From positions 186,001 through 250,000 of the forward strand of contig NZ_JAPFGP010000007.1 of NCBI RefSeq assembly GCF_026241155.1: a DNA stretch of 64,000 nucleotides. Direction: 5' to 3'. Shown here piece by piece: positions 42,401 through 54,294 of this stretch. The notes under the pieces were generated by a model that was not told the DNA's origin, ran no database searches, and saw nothing but the letters and a program-made list of their open reading frames with translations. Both the position numbers and the translations under genes were made by a program. The DNA is from Paucibacter sp. PLA-PC-4 (GTDB lineage: Bacteria; Pseudomonadota; Gammaproteobacteria; Burkholderiales; Burkholderiaceae_C). Within the stretch, counting starts at the first letter, position 1. Every line of letters starts with the position of its first letter.

Positions 42401-43177
42401 ATGCGAGGTGGATGGAGAAAGACGACAGCCGGGCTTGTCGCCGGCCTGCTGCTCGGTGCGCAGGCGGCACAGGCCGCGCCGCCCGGCCCAGTTTCTGTAC
42501 CGGTACTGCGCTTTGCGCTGGGCCAGGCGTGGGCCATGCCGTTCGCGCATGTCGTCGCTGGACGCCTGCAAGGTGGGATTCTGTTCGAGATGATGAACCA
42601 GATTGCAGCCAATGCCGGGGCCGAGGCTCGCATCACGATCCTGCCGCCCAAGCGGGTCGATGCCGCGCTGGACAATGGCCAGGTCGACCTGCACTGCCTG
42701 CTGGCACCGGCATGGTTTGACAAGCCGGTGGTGGCCGAGCGCTGGAGCGTGCCGCTTCTGGTGCTGGACGATCTGCTGCTGGCCGGACCCGGATCGAAGG
42801 AGGCCGCCCCGATCGATCTGGACAGCGTCAAGGGTTTGAGCGTCGGCCTGGTGATCAGCTATCGTTATCCCGCGCTGGATGCTGCCTTGCGCAGCGGCCG
42901 CTTGCTTCGCGATGACGGCCCCAGCCAGCAGCGCGTGCTGGAGAAACTGGCGCTGGGCCGTACCGATCTGGCCGTGGCCAACAGCCTGATGGTCGACTGG
43001 TTCAACAAGAGCCAGCCGACGACGCAGCGGCTCAAGCCTCTTCAGACTGTGCATTCGGTGACAACGCATTGCTTGCTCTCGGCCAAGCCGGCGATGGCGC
43101 CCGCGCGCATCCATGCTGGCGTGCGCCAGTTGGTCCAGAGTGGCCAGCTCAAGACCATACTGGCTCGCTATCGCTGA
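42401..43177 (+). CDS. Periplasmic solute-binding-like protein (SBP family 3 type)
   Basis: The 258-residue protein has a signal peptide (TTAGLVAGLLLGAQAAQA) and a type II periplasmic binding fold, judged from LFEMMNQIAANAGAEARITI, LPPKRVDAALDNGQVDLHC, KGLSVGLVISYRYPALD and LEKLALGRTDLAVANSLM. No ABC permease is near. The ligand is unknown. It could be a free-standing sensor of small molecules. ATG 42401 directly precedes the signal peptide. Confidence 0.72.
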   Translation: MRGGWRKTTAGLVAGLLLGAQAAQAAPPGPVSVPVLRFALGQAWAMPFAHVVAGRLQGGILFEMMNQIAANAGAEARITILPPKRVDAALDNGQVDLHCLLAPAWFDKPVVAERWSVPLLVLDDLLLAGPGSKEAAPIDLDSVKGLSVGLVISYRYPALDAALRSGRLLRDDGPSQQRVLEKLALGRTDLAVANSLMVDWFNKSQPTTQRLKPLQTVHSVTTHCLLSAKPAMAPARIHAGVRQLVQSGQLKTILARYR

Positions 43178-43199
43178 CAAGGCCTGCAGGCCTTGTCAG
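43174..43199. terminator. perfect palindrome between convergent genes
   Basis: CTGACAAGGCC and GGCCTTGTCAG pair perfectly over 11 bases with a TGCA loop. The palindrome covers the stop codon of the binding-protein gene and ends 6 bases before the stop of the AraC gene. It probably stops transcription from both sides. There is no T-run. Confidence 0.6.
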
Positions 43200-43204
43200 C
43201 GGCT

Positions 43205-44014
43205 TTAGGCTTCGGCGAAGAACCGGCTCGGCGGCATGCCCACAGTGCGCGTCACCATGGCGGTGAAGGCGCTGGCGCTGGCATAGCCCAGCTCAGCGGC
43301 GATATGGCTCATCGGCTTTTGCCGCGCGGCCATCGACAGCGCATGGGCCAGCAGCACCTGGCTGCGCCATTGGCCGTAGCCGCTGCCCAGTTGCTCGCGG
43401 AACAGCCGCGAGATCGTGCGCTCGCTGGCGCCGACTTCGGCGGCCCAGTCGGCCAGGCTCGCGTAGCGGGCCGGGTCTTCGATGATGGCCTGGCACAGAC
43501 GCAACAGGCGTTTGTCCTGAGGCAGGGCCACGCCCAGGCGCAAGCTGCGCGCGCGGCCCAGCTCGTCGACGATCAGATGGGTAATGCAGCGCTCGCGTTC
43601 ACGTTCGTTCGGGGTGTCGGGGGCGGCGTTGGGGTCGGTGGGCAGCTGTAGCACCAGCTCGCGCAGCAGCGGCGAGACTTCCAGCACCCGGCACTGCGCC
43701 CAGGCCGATGCACGCGTCAGGCTCTCATGGAGATAGAGCGTGCGCAGATCGGCCCGCTCAATGGCCGAGACGGCATGGACGATGCGCGGCGCTATCCAGA
43801 CCGCTCGCGAGGGCGGCACGATGAAGGTGCTGGCACTGGTGCTGACGCGTACCGCCCCACCCACTGAGAACACCAGCTGGCCCCAGTCGTGCTGGTGTGG
43901 CTGAATATCCATTTGGTGCTCCATCAGCCGCGCCTTGCCGCGCAGCGGGCGCTCCGGGCTCGGCGCGTAGCGGCTGGGGTCGGCGGGCGGCAGGCTGCGG
44001 CGTGGAGAGGCCAT
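43205..44014 (-). CDS. AraC-family regulator with cupin sensor domain
   Basis: This 269-residue regulator has an N-terminal cupin-like sensor (PHQHDWGQLVFSVGGAVRV, IVPPSRAVWIAPRIVHAV) and a C-terminal double helix-turn-helix (LADWAAEVGASERTISRLF and MSHIAAELGYASASAFTAM). It is divergent from an MFS exporter gene 70 bases away, which it very likely controls. Confidence 0.92.
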   Translation of the reverse strand: MASPRRSLPPADPSRYAPSPERPLRGKARLMEHQMDIQPHQHDWGQLVFSVGGAVRVSTSASTFIVPPSRAVWIAPRIVHAVSAIERADLRTLYLHESLTRASAWAQCRVLEVSPLLRELVLQLPTDPNAAPDTPNERERERCITHLIVDELGRARSLRLGVALPQDKRLLRLCQAIIEDPARYASLADWAAEVGASERTISRLFREQLGSGYGQWRSQVLLAHALSMAARQKPMSHIAAELGYASASAFTAMVTRTVGMPPSRFFAEA

Positions 44015-44084
44015 TGGCGTAATTTCGATAAAGCTTGGCGATCTATCGTAACTCGGCCGCGCTTGCGGCGCCTACATTGACGCC

Positions 44085-45338
44085 ATGACGACGAACACCG
44101 CCTCCCTCACCCTTGACGGCCGCGCCCAGGCCCGGCGCGACTACGGCACGATCAGTTTGATCGGCCTGGCTCATGGCACCTCGCACTTCTTTCACATGCT
44201 GCTGCCGCCGCTGTTTCCGGCCTTTATCAAGGACTTCGGGCTGAGCTATTCGGAGCTGGGGCTGTTGGTCACGACTTTTTTCGTGATCTCGGGCATCGGC
44301 CAGGCGCTGGCCGGTTTTCTGGTGGACAAGCGCGGTGCACGGCCGGTGCTGTTCGCGGCTTTGGCCTGCTTTGTGCTGGCCTCGGTCGCGGCTGGCATGG
44401 CGACGGGCTTTGGCGGGCTGATGCTGGCAGCGGCGCTGGCTGGGCTCGGCAATTCGCCCTTCCACCCGGTGGACTTCACGATTTTGAACAAGCGCGTCTC
44501 GCAGCCTCGCCTGGGCCATGCCTTCTCGGTGCATGGCATCACCGGCAATCTGGGTTGGGCGTTGGCGCCGGTGTTCTCGATCGGCATCGCCGAGGCCACC
44601 GGTAACTGGCGCTATGCCTATCTGGGCACCGGTCTGGTGGCGCTGGCGGTGATCGCGCTGCTGTTCTTCAAGCGAGAGGCCATCGACGACAGCCAGGGGT
44701 CCTGGGGCCATGCCAAGCCGGCAGCGGGTGTCAAAGCGGAACATCCGATGGCTTTTCTGCGCTTGCCCTCCGTCTGGCTGTGCTTCTCCTTCTTTTTCTT
44801 CACGACCGCCGCGCTGAGCGCGATCCAGAGTTTTGCCAGTCCGGCCCTGGGCCAGATGTATGGCCTGCCGCTGAGCCTGACCGCCTATGTGGTGACTGGC
44901 TACATGCTGTGCGGCGCTTTGGGTATGGTGATCGGCGGTTTTCTGGTCGCTAGGGTGCAGCGCCTGGAGCGCACGATCGCGATGGCGATGGCGCTGGCTG
45001 CTGGCCTGCTGCTGCTGGTCGCGGCCGGCTGGCTGCCACCGTTGGTGGCAGCGGCGGCCACCGCGCTGGCCGGATTCGGCACCGGCTTGGCCGGACCCTC
45101 GCGCGACATGTTGATCAAGCGCGCTGCGCCCCCAGGTGCCACCGGCCGGGTCTACGGCACGGTGTACTCGGGCTTGGATGTCGGCTTCGCGCTGGCTGCG
45201 CCGGTGTTCGGCGCCTTGCTGGACGGTGGCCATCCGGCCGGCGTGTTCGCCGGCTCGGCCGCCGCGCTGGGCCTGGGTATTGCGTCGGCCGGCCTAGTCG
45301 GTCTGCGCATCGCCCGCACGCGACTGGCCACCGCCTAG
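44085..45338 (+). CDS. MFS transporter (fosmidomycin-resistance Fsr-like)
   Basis: The 417-residue major-facilitator protein has 12 predicted helices. It resembles the Fsr group: AHGTSHFFHMLLPPLFP, FGLSYSELGLLVTTFFVISG and GLGNSPFHPVDFTILNKRV. It is probably an efflux pump. The divergent AraC gene is its probable regulator. A role in resistance is inferred from family only. Confidence 0.88.
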   Translation: MTTNTASLTLDGRAQARRDYGTISLIGLAHGTSHFFHMLLPPLFPAFIKDFGLSYSELGLLVTTFFVISGIGQALAGFLVDKRGARPVLFAALACFVLASVAAGMATGFGGLMLAAALAGLGNSPFHPVDFTILNKRVSQPRLGHAFSVHGITGNLGWALAPVFSIGIAEATGNWRYAYLGTGLVALAVIALLFFKREAIDDSQGSWGHAKPAAGVKAEHPMAFLRLPSVWLCFSFFFFTTAALSAIQSFASPALGQMYGLPLSLTAYVVTGYMLCGALGMVIGGFLVARVQRLERTIAMAMALAAGLLLLVAAGWLPPLVAAAATALAGFGTGLAGPSRDMLIKRAAPPGATGRVYGTVYSGLDVGFALAAPVFGALLDGGHPAGVFAGSAAALGLGIASAGLVGLRIARTRLATA

Positions 45339-45358
45339 GTGCCGATAAGCGCCAATAG

Positions 45359-45378
45359 GCGCCGGCTCTAGCCGGCGC
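45359..45378. repeat. REP-like palindrome
   Basis: GCGCCGGC and GCCGGCGC pair around TCTA. On the minus strand the stem is headed by GTAG, and a second small hairpin (GCGCC/GGCGC) touches it at 45350-45361. This is the layout of GTAG-type REP elements. It lies in the 52-base gap between the MFS and TPP-enzyme genes. Confidence 0.45.
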
Positions 45379-45390
45379 TACATTCGGCCT

Positions 45391-47115
45391 ATGCAACAAA
45401 GTCCCGCTCTCACTTCATCACGTCTGGCCGGCCACCTGCTGGTCGAAGCCCTGGTCGCCCAGGGTATTGATACTGTCTTCGGCGTGCCAGGCGAGAGCTA
45501 TCTGGCGGTGCTGGACGGCTTTCATGAGCACCGCGACAAAGGGATCCGCTTCATCGCATGCCGGCAAGAGGGCGGGGCGGCCTTCATGGCCGAGGCCCAG
45601 GGCAAGCTGACCGGCCGACCTGGCATCTGCTTCGTGACCCGCGGTCCCGGCGCCACCAATGCCAGCATCGGTCTGCACACCGCCTTCCAGGACAGCACGC
45701 CGATGATTCTCTTCATCGGTCAGGTGGCCAGCGACCAGCGCGACCGCGAGGCGTTTCAGGAGGTCGACTACCGCCAGATGTTCGGCCCCGGCACGCTGGG
45801 CATGGCCAAATGGGTCGGCGAGGTGCAGGACGCCGACCGCCTGCCCGAGTACATTGCGCGCGCCTTCCACACCGCGCTGCAGGGCCGGCCCGGGCCGGTC
45901 GTGCTGGTGCTGCCCGAGGACATGCTGACCCGGATGACGGCGGCGCCGGTGCTGCCGCGCGTCGCACCGGCCCAGGCTTGGCCGGTGCCGGCCGCGCTGT
46001 CCGATCTGCGCTCACGCTTGGCTGGGGCTCAGCGGCCCTTGGTGATCGTCGGAGGCGGTGGCTGGACGCCCGACAGCTGCGCGGCGCTGCAACGCTTTGC
46101 CGAGGCTTGGCAGCTGCCGGTCGGCTGTGCCTTCCGCTTCCAGGATCTGTTTGACAACCGCCATCCGCTCTATGCCGGCGATGTCGGCATCGGCATCAAT
46201 CCAAAGCTGGCGCGGCGCGTGCAGGATGCCGACCTGATCCTCGCAGTCGGCCCGCGCCTTGGTGAGATGACCACCGGCGGCTATACCTTGCTGCAGGCAC
46301 CGCGCCCCACCCAGCAACTGGTGCACATCCACGCCGGCGCCGAGGAGCTGGGCCGTGTCTATGCGGCCGATCTGATGATCAATGCAAGCATGAGTTGCGC
46401 GGCCCACGCACTGGAAAGCCTGGAGGCTCCGGGCAGCGTCGCCTGGACCGAATGGGCGCATCAGGCCCATGCCGACTACCAAGCGAATCTGGCCCCCCAG
46501 CCGGTCAGCCCGCTGGACATGGCCGAGGTCGTCAAGACCCTGAGCCGGGCGATGCCCGAGGGCACGATCTTCACCAATGGCGCTGGTAACTACAGCGGCT
46601 GGCTGCACCGCTTCCATCAATACACGGCGCTGCACCAGCATGGCCGCACCCAGCTGGCCCCGACGTCGGGCGCGATGGGTTACGGCGTGCCGGCGGCGGT
46701 GGCCGCCAGCCTGCTCGATCCCGAGCGCTGGGTCGTGAATATTGCCGGCGATGGCGATTTCCTGATGACCGGCCAGGAGCTGGCCACCGCCACCGGCTAT
46801 GGCGCCAAGCGCCTGATCTCGGTAGTGGTCGACAACGGCACCTACGGCACGATCAGGATGCACCAGGAGCGCGAGTACCCGGGCCGGGTCTCCGGTAGCG
46901 ATCTGTTCAACCCCGATTTCGTGCAACTGGCGTTGGCCTATGGCTGGGCTGCCCAGCGTGTCGATCACACAGAGGACTTCGCACCGGCGCTGCAGACCGT
47001 GCTGCGCGCCGGCAAGCCGACGCTGCTGCATTTGCGCCTGTCCACCGATGTCTCGACCAGTCGCAGCACGCTGACGGCAATCCGCGAGGCGGCCAAACAG
47101 CGTCTGGGACAATGA
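45391..47115 (+). CDS. Thiamine pyrophosphate-dependent enzyme (acetolactate synthase-like)
   Basis: The 574-residue protein has the three-domain layout of TPP enzymes. The N-terminal domain carries the catalytic Glu in ACRQEGGAAFMAEAQGKL and GPGATNASIGLHTAFQDSTP. A central domain follows, then a C-terminal TPP site with GDGDFLMTGQELATA and DNGTYGTIRM (GDG...N motif). It resembles catabolic or IlvB-like acetolactate synthases, but no small regulatory subunit gene is adjacent. The substrate is open. Confidence 0.88.
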   Translation: MQQSPALTSSRLAGHLLVEALVAQGIDTVFGVPGESYLAVLDGFHEHRDKGIRFIACRQEGGAAFMAEAQGKLTGRPGICFVTRGPGATNASIGLHTAFQDSTPMILFIGQVASDQRDREAFQEVDYRQMFGPGTLGMAKWVGEVQDADRLPEYIARAFHTALQGRPGPVVLVLPEDMLTRMTAAPVLPRVAPAQAWPVPAALSDLRSRLAGAQRPLVIVGGGGWTPDSCAALQRFAEAWQLPVGCAFRFQDLFDNRHPLYAGDVGIGINPKLARRVQDADLILAVGPRLGEMTTGGYTLLQAPRPTQQLVHIHAGAEELGRVYAADLMINASMSCAAHALESLEAPGSVAWTEWAHQAHADYQANLAPQPVSPLDMAEVVKTLSRAMPEGTIFTNGAGNYSGWLHRFHQYTALHQHGRTQLAPTSGAMGYGVPAAVAASLLDPERWVVNIAGDGDFLMTGQELATATGYGAKRLISVVVDNGTYGTIRMHQEREYPGRVSGSDLFNPDFVQLALAYGWAAQRVDHTEDFAPALQTVLRAGKPTLLHLRLSTDVSTSRSTLTAIREAAKQRLGQ

Positions 47116-47119
47116 GGCG

Positions 47120-47350
47120 ATGGAACACATCAACTTCGAACTGCGCGGCGAATTCATCGAGCTCGACAAGCTGCTCAAAGCCACCGGCCTGGCCGACAGC
47201 GGAGGCGTGGCCCGCATGATGATCACCGAGCAGCAGGTCCAGGTGGACGGCCAGACCGAGCTGCGCAAGACCGCCAAGATCCGCGCCGGCCAGGTCGTGA
47301 GCCTGCAGGGTGCGCGCATCAAGGTGCTGGCCGATCCGCTCCAAGACTGA
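47120..47350 (+). CDS. S4-domain RNA-binding protein (YbcJ-like)
   Basis: The 76-residue protein is a single S4 RNA-binding fold: IELDKLLKATGLADSGGVAR, ITEQQVQVDGQTELRKTAKI and RAGQVVSLQGARIKVL. It resembles YbcJ-like stand-alone S4 proteins, whose RNA target is unknown. It lies 4 bases after the TPP-enzyme gene and 19 bases before rraA. Confidence 0.92.
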   Translation: MEHINFELRGEFIELDKLLKATGLADSGGVARMMITEQQVQVDGQTELRKTAKIRAGQVVSLQGARIKVLADPLQD

Positions 47351-47369
47351 GACGCAAGGAAAACTGCCG

Positions 47370-47870
47370 ATGAACTTCTCGACCTGTGATTTCTGCGACG
47401 AGCACAAGAGCGATGACAGCGGCGAGGTCCGCGTCATCCCCGGCGGCCTCTACCGCAGCTATGGCGGCCTGGCGCGCTTTGCCGGCCCGGTCACGACGGT
47501 GCGCGCGTTGGAGGACAACAGCCTTCTCAAGAGCGCGGTCGAGAGCCCCGGTCAGGGCCGGGTGCTGGTGTTCGACGGCGGCGGTTCGATGCAGCGGGCG
47601 CTGATCGGCGGCAATCTGGCCGAGGCCGCCGCGAAGAACGGCTGGGCCGGCCTGCTGATCCATGGCTGCGTGCGCGACCTGGCCGAGCTGCGCGCCGCTC
47701 AGCTCGGCATCCTGGCGCTGGGCCATGTGCCCATGCCCACCGATCGACGCGGCCAGGGCCTGGCCGATGTGGCCCTGCAGCTGCATGGGCTGTGGATCAG
47801 GCCGGGCGACTGGCTGTACGCCGATGAGGACGGCGTGGTGATCGGCACCAAGCCCTTGCACACGTCCTGA
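47370..47870 (+). CDS. rraA: RraA-family protein
   Basis: The 166-residue protein has the RraA fold: CDEHKSDDSGEVRVI, DNSLLKSAVESPGQGRVLV, FDGGGSMQRALIGGNLAE, LIHGCVRDLAEL and WLYADEDGVVI. Members either inhibit RNase E or are HMG/oxaloacetate aldolases. The GCVRD motif carries the Arg and Asp of the aldolase site, so both roles remain possible. AAGGA is 9 bases before the ATG. Confidence 0.88.
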   Translation: MNFSTCDFCDEHKSDDSGEVRVIPGGLYRSYGGLARFAGPVTTVRALEDNSLLKSAVESPGQGRVLVFDGGGSMQRALIGGNLAEAAAKNGWAGLLIHGCVRDLAELRAAQLGILALGHVPMPTDRRGQGLADVALQLHGLWIRPGDWLYADEDGVVIGTKPLHTS

Positions 47871-48250
47871 GCCAGCCCCCCGACTCGGGGGCGAGCTGCC
47901 CAATCAGGGATTGCCTGCATAGACTGGCGATCCGGAAAACGAAACACTGTTCCAAGACCCTAAGGTCTGTCGCGCAAGAGCGGGATCTTCTCCCGGCAGC
48001 CCTGCTGCTGCCGCAGCCCCGCCGCGCAATGCGCCTGCCGCCATTGCCCGCCTGACGTTGTTGTGCCGCGCTTGCACCCTTCGTGTGCTGCCGGCGACTC
48101 GTCCCCTCGGCCTGCCGCCGAATCTCCGTCGTCCACCGGCTACCGTCCACCCGCCTGGCCGCAGGTGGCGCCGCTGCGTGCCCTGATTGCAAGACCGTAT
48201 AGCGCGCCCTCGAGACGGCCCTGAGCCGCGGGTGCTGCAGGAGACTGGAC
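47871..48250. other. 380-base intergenic region
   Basis: No convincing gene was found here. Just after rraA, CCCCC/GGGGG forms a GC hairpin at 47877-47891 without a T-run, a possible terminator. A short dyad, AGACC-CTAA-GGTCT, lies at 47955-47968. The promoter of the pectate lyase gene should be here but no clear sigma-70 hexamers were recognised. Confidence 0.6.
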
Positions 48251-50587
<2,337 letters not shown>

Positions 50588-50606
50588 ACAAGGAGACAAA
50601 AAAGTG

Positions 50607-51365
50607 ATGAACAAGACACTGATGGCGCTGAGCCTGGGCGCCGCGCTGCTAGGCCCCGTCCAGGCCGCCGTGCACGGCACCGACTACGGCGCGCTGCAGG
50701 GCACGCGGGTGGACTTTGAGAGCCTGGTGGTCAGCGACCCGCTGGGCAGCCTGATCGAGGGCACGTTGACGCTGGCCGGCGTGCAGTTCGGCGAGCGCTT
50801 TGCCGGCCAGGAGCTGGGCGAGGGCAGGGCGCCGAGGCCCGGCGAGGTCGCGCAGGACTGGTTCGATGACCTGAGCTTCGGCGCGCCGCTGGCTGGCCTG
50901 AACCTGCTGGCCGGCGCGGCCGGCGCCAATCTGGGTGCCTACGACTATGGCGACGCCGACGGCATCGCGCTGGCCGGCATCGGCCCGCGGCACGAGGACG
51001 GCAGCGATCCCTTTGGCTTTGGCGCGATCTCGGCCCGTTTCGCGACAGGCCAGTCCGCGCTGGGCTTTCAGCTGCGCGAGGCCGATGGCGGGCCGGCGTG
51101 GCTGAGCCTGTACCGGGCCGACGGCAGCCTGATCGTCACCCAGGCCCTGGGCGCCGTGAGCAATGGCTATTACGCCTATGCCCGCGACGGCGGTGTGGCC
51201 GATATCGCCGGCTTCTCGCTCTATCACCGCGACAGCTACTACGGCATTGCGATCGACAAGCTGGTCTTGAGCAGCGTCAGCGCCGTGCCCGAACCGGCCT
51301 CGTTGCTGCTGATGCTGACCGGCCTGCTGGCCCTGGGCGGCGCCGTGCGGCGCGGCCGGTTCTGA
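50607..51365 (+). CDS. PEP-CTERM sorting-signal protein
   Basis: The 252-residue exported protein has a signal peptide (MALSLGAALLGPVQA) and a C-terminal PEP-CTERM signal: VPEPASLLLML, a hydrophobic helix, then RRGRF. Such proteins are processed by an exosortase and usually travel to the surface or matrix with exopolysaccharide. AGGAG at 50591 suits either the GTG at 50604 or ATG 50607. It starts 19 bases after the pectate lyase, so they may be cotranscribed. Confidence 0.9.
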   Translation: MNKTLMALSLGAALLGPVQAAVHGTDYGALQGTRVDFESLVVSDPLGSLIEGTLTLAGVQFGERFAGQELGEGRAPRPGEVAQDWFDDLSFGAPLAGLNLLAGAAGANLGAYDYGDADGIALAGIGPRHEDGSDPFGFGAISARFATGQSALGFQLREADGGPAWLSLYRADGSLIVTQALGAVSNGYYAYARDGGVADIAGFSLYHRDSYYGIAIDKLVLSSVSAVPEPASLLLMLTGLLALGGAVRRGRF

Positions 51366-51396
51366 ATCACCACATCAATTTCAACGGAGACACCTC

Positions 51397-52233
51397 ATGA
51401 CAACACTGAACAAGACCCTGATCCTGAGTGCGCTGGCTGCGGCCTCCGCGATCGGTGGCGCGCAAGCCGCCACCACCCTGGGCCAGACCGACTTTGCCTT
51501 CACTGGCGTGAACGGAAACACCACGGTGGGCGGCTGGTCTTTCGTCAGCTTCGTCGACATCAGCGCCGGCACGACGATCTATTTCACCGACACCAATGTG
51601 CTGCAGACTTCCACCTCGTCGGGCGTGTTCTCGACCAGCGCCGAGACCTTCTGGTCCTGGACCGCCGCGGCCGATGTGGCCGCCGGTACCTCGGTGGCCC
51701 TGCTGGGCACCGGCGTCAACGGTCAGTACGCGGCCAGGTCCGGCGCGGCAGGTGGCGTCGCCAACGGCACGGTGAGCAATCTGAACGGCGGCGCGTCCAA
51801 CATCTCCAGTGGCGGTGACATCCTCTATGCCTTCCAGGCCTCGTCCTATGCCAGCAATTACGCGCCCTCGGCCATCACCTTTCTGGGGGCCATTGCCAAC
51901 CGCGCCACGCCTTACGCCAGCTCCGACAACCCCTTCTCGGCCACCGGCCTGAGTGGCATCCAGGTGCGCGAATACCGGATGAACAATGCCACCACCCGCT
52001 ACACCCAGTTCACCGCACAGACCAGCAGCGCCGACACCCCGTTCGCTTCAATGGATGAGTTGAGGGCCGCGCTGGCCGAGGGGGCCAACTGGAGCACGAT
52101 AGCCGAATCCAACAGCACGCCCATCGTCGCCGACGTGCTGGCGGTGACGACCGTGCCCGAGCCGTCCAGCTATGCCTTGCTGCTGGCCGGCCTGGGGGTG
52201 GTCGGTGCAATGGCGCAGCGCCGGCGCCGCTGA
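51397..52233 (+). CDS. PEP-CTERM sorting-signal protein
   Basis: The 278-residue exported protein has a signal peptide (LILSALAAASAIGGAQA) and a C-terminal PEP-CTERM signal (VPEPSSYALLLAGLGVVGA, then RRRR). The body is rich in Ser, Thr, Ala and Gly and resembles lamin-tail-like/PEP-CTERM surface proteins (FVSFVDISAGTTIYFTD). It lies 31 bases after the other PEP-CTERM gene. Exosortase genes are not in the window. Confidence 0.9.
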   Translation: MTTLNKTLILSALAAASAIGGAQAATTLGQTDFAFTGVNGNTTVGGWSFVSFVDISAGTTIYFTDTNVLQTSTSSGVFSTSAETFWSWTAAADVAAGTSVALLGTGVNGQYAARSGAAGGVANGTVSNLNGGASNISSGGDILYAFQASSYASNYAPSAITFLGAIANRATPYASSDNPFSATGLSGIQVREYRMNNATTRYTQFTAQTSSADTPFASMDELRAALAEGANWSTIAESNSTPIVADVLAVTTVPEPSSYALLLAGLGVVGAMAQRRRR

Positions 52234-52288
52234 GCGGGCGGCGCTGACCCCGGGGCGGCTGCGGTCCGGTGCTTGAACGCATAAGCAG

Positions 52289-52701
52289 ATGCGCAAAGCT
52301 TTGTTGGACGCGGCCGCTCGACCGCGTATGGTCAGCGGCCAGATCCTGCTGGAGGGGCGCGACCTGCTGTCGCCGCGCGGCAGCGCGGTCGCGATGATCT
52401 TGCAGGCGCCGATGGGTTCGCTGAATCCGGTGCTGAGTGTCGGCGACCAGGTGGTGGAGGCGCTGCGCCTGCACCAGCCGCTGTCGGCTGCGGCTGCCGC
52501 CGCGCGGTCTGTCGAGCTGCTGGACCTGGTCAAGCTGCCCGAGCCGCAGCGCCGCTTCCACGACTTCCCGCACCAGCTCAGCGGCGGCCAGCGCCAGCAG
52601 CGCGTGATGATCGCGATGGCGGTGGTCAGCCGGCCGCGCCTGTTGGTGGCCGAGGAACCGACCACCGCGCTGGACGTGACCATTTAGGCCGAGATCCTGG
52701 G
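52289..52701 (+). pseudogene. decayed ABC transporter ATP-binding protein (oligopeptide/DppD type)
   Basis: This fragment of about 132 residues matches DppD-type ATPases but lacks the N-terminal part with Walker A. The rest keeps [31 protein letters not shown] and the signature LSGGQ. It has an extra Gln after the signature (GGQRQQRV), Glu for Asp in Walker B ([12 protein letters not shown]), and a TAG where Gln is expected (DVTI-stop-AEIL). It cannot make a working ATPase. It ends where a different gene fragment begins. Confidence 0.85.
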
Positions 52702-53028
52702 CAAGCCTATGCGGCCGAGGCCGTGGTGCTGAAAGCGGCGGCGGCCATCGACGCGGCCTGGGCCGGCGATCTGAGCAGCGAGCTGCTGACCACCGCCCCG
52801 GTCGAGGTGGCGCAGACCCAGTTCTTCGTCGCGCAGGCGGCGCTGAGGGCGGCCGAGCTGGTGTTCGACGTCGGCAGCGCCTCGACCACCGCGCGCGAGC
52901 ACAACCTGGATCGCCACTGGCGCAATGCCCGCACCGTGGCCAACCACAACCTACGCCACTGCAAGGCCGCCGCCACCGGCGCCTGGCACCTCAGCGGCAC
53001 CGAGCCACCGACCAGCGGGCTGTTTTAG
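52702..53028 (+). pseudogene. 5'-truncated SfnB-like acyl-CoA dehydrogenase/monooxygenase fragment
   Basis: About 108 residues match only the C-terminal end of SfnB/desulfurisation-type flavoproteins of the acyl-CoA dehydrogenase fold: ELVFDVGSASTTAREHNLD then RHWRNARTVANHN. No start codon or N-terminal domain is present; the frame is open upstream only to the decayed ATPase fragment. It ends next to the convergent flavin reductase stop. Confidence 0.78.
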
Positions 53029-53575
53029 CCCCCCCGGATCAGCCCGCTGGTGGTGAAGAAATTGCCGGCGCCCAGGTGGTGCAGCGCGCGCTGCGCCTCG
53101 AGCAGGCCGTCGCGCCAATGGCCGTCGAAGGCCCAGTCCTCGGCCCAGGCGGCCACGACCTCGGCGAGGAAGAGGTCGTAGGTCTGCTGTATGTGGGGCT
53201 CGGGGTAGATGCGGCACTCCAGCCAGGCCAGGCAGCCCTCGATCAGCGGGGCCTGCACCCGCGATGCCGGCGTGCTGGCAATGCCGTAGCGGGCGAACTT
53301 GTCGATCTCGCGGCCCGAGCTATTGCCCACGCCCACCACCAGATCGGCCTGCGCCGCGCAGGGCACGGCCAGCACGAACTCGCCCGATGCCTCGATCAGG
53401 CCGCGGCTGTAGGTGTTCTTGTCGATCACCACCGCCACCTTGGGCGGCGCGAAGTCCAGCGGCATGTTCCAGGCCGCCGCCATCACATCGCGCTGATCAC
53501 CGTGCGCGCTGACCACCAGCACGGTGGGGCCGTGGTTCAAGAGGCGGCTGGCCTTGGCCAGGTCGACCGCAACTC

Positions 53576-53579
<4 letters not shown>
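53025..53579 (-). CDS. Flavin reductase-like protein
   Basis: The 184-residue FMN-binding split-barrel protein has VLVVSAHGDQRDVMAAAWNM, KVAVVIDKNTYSRGLIEASG, EFVLAVPCAAQADLV and GREIDKFARYG. Members supply reduced flavin or act as small flavoenzymes. ATG 53579 overlaps the serB stop by 4 bases, so it is coupled to serB. The 3' end touches the flavoprotein fragment on the other strand, an interesting pairing as SfnB-type enzymes need reduced flavin. Confidence 0.88.
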
Positions 53580-54277
<698 letters not shown>

Positions 54278-54294
54278 AGATTGGGTTGAGATGG

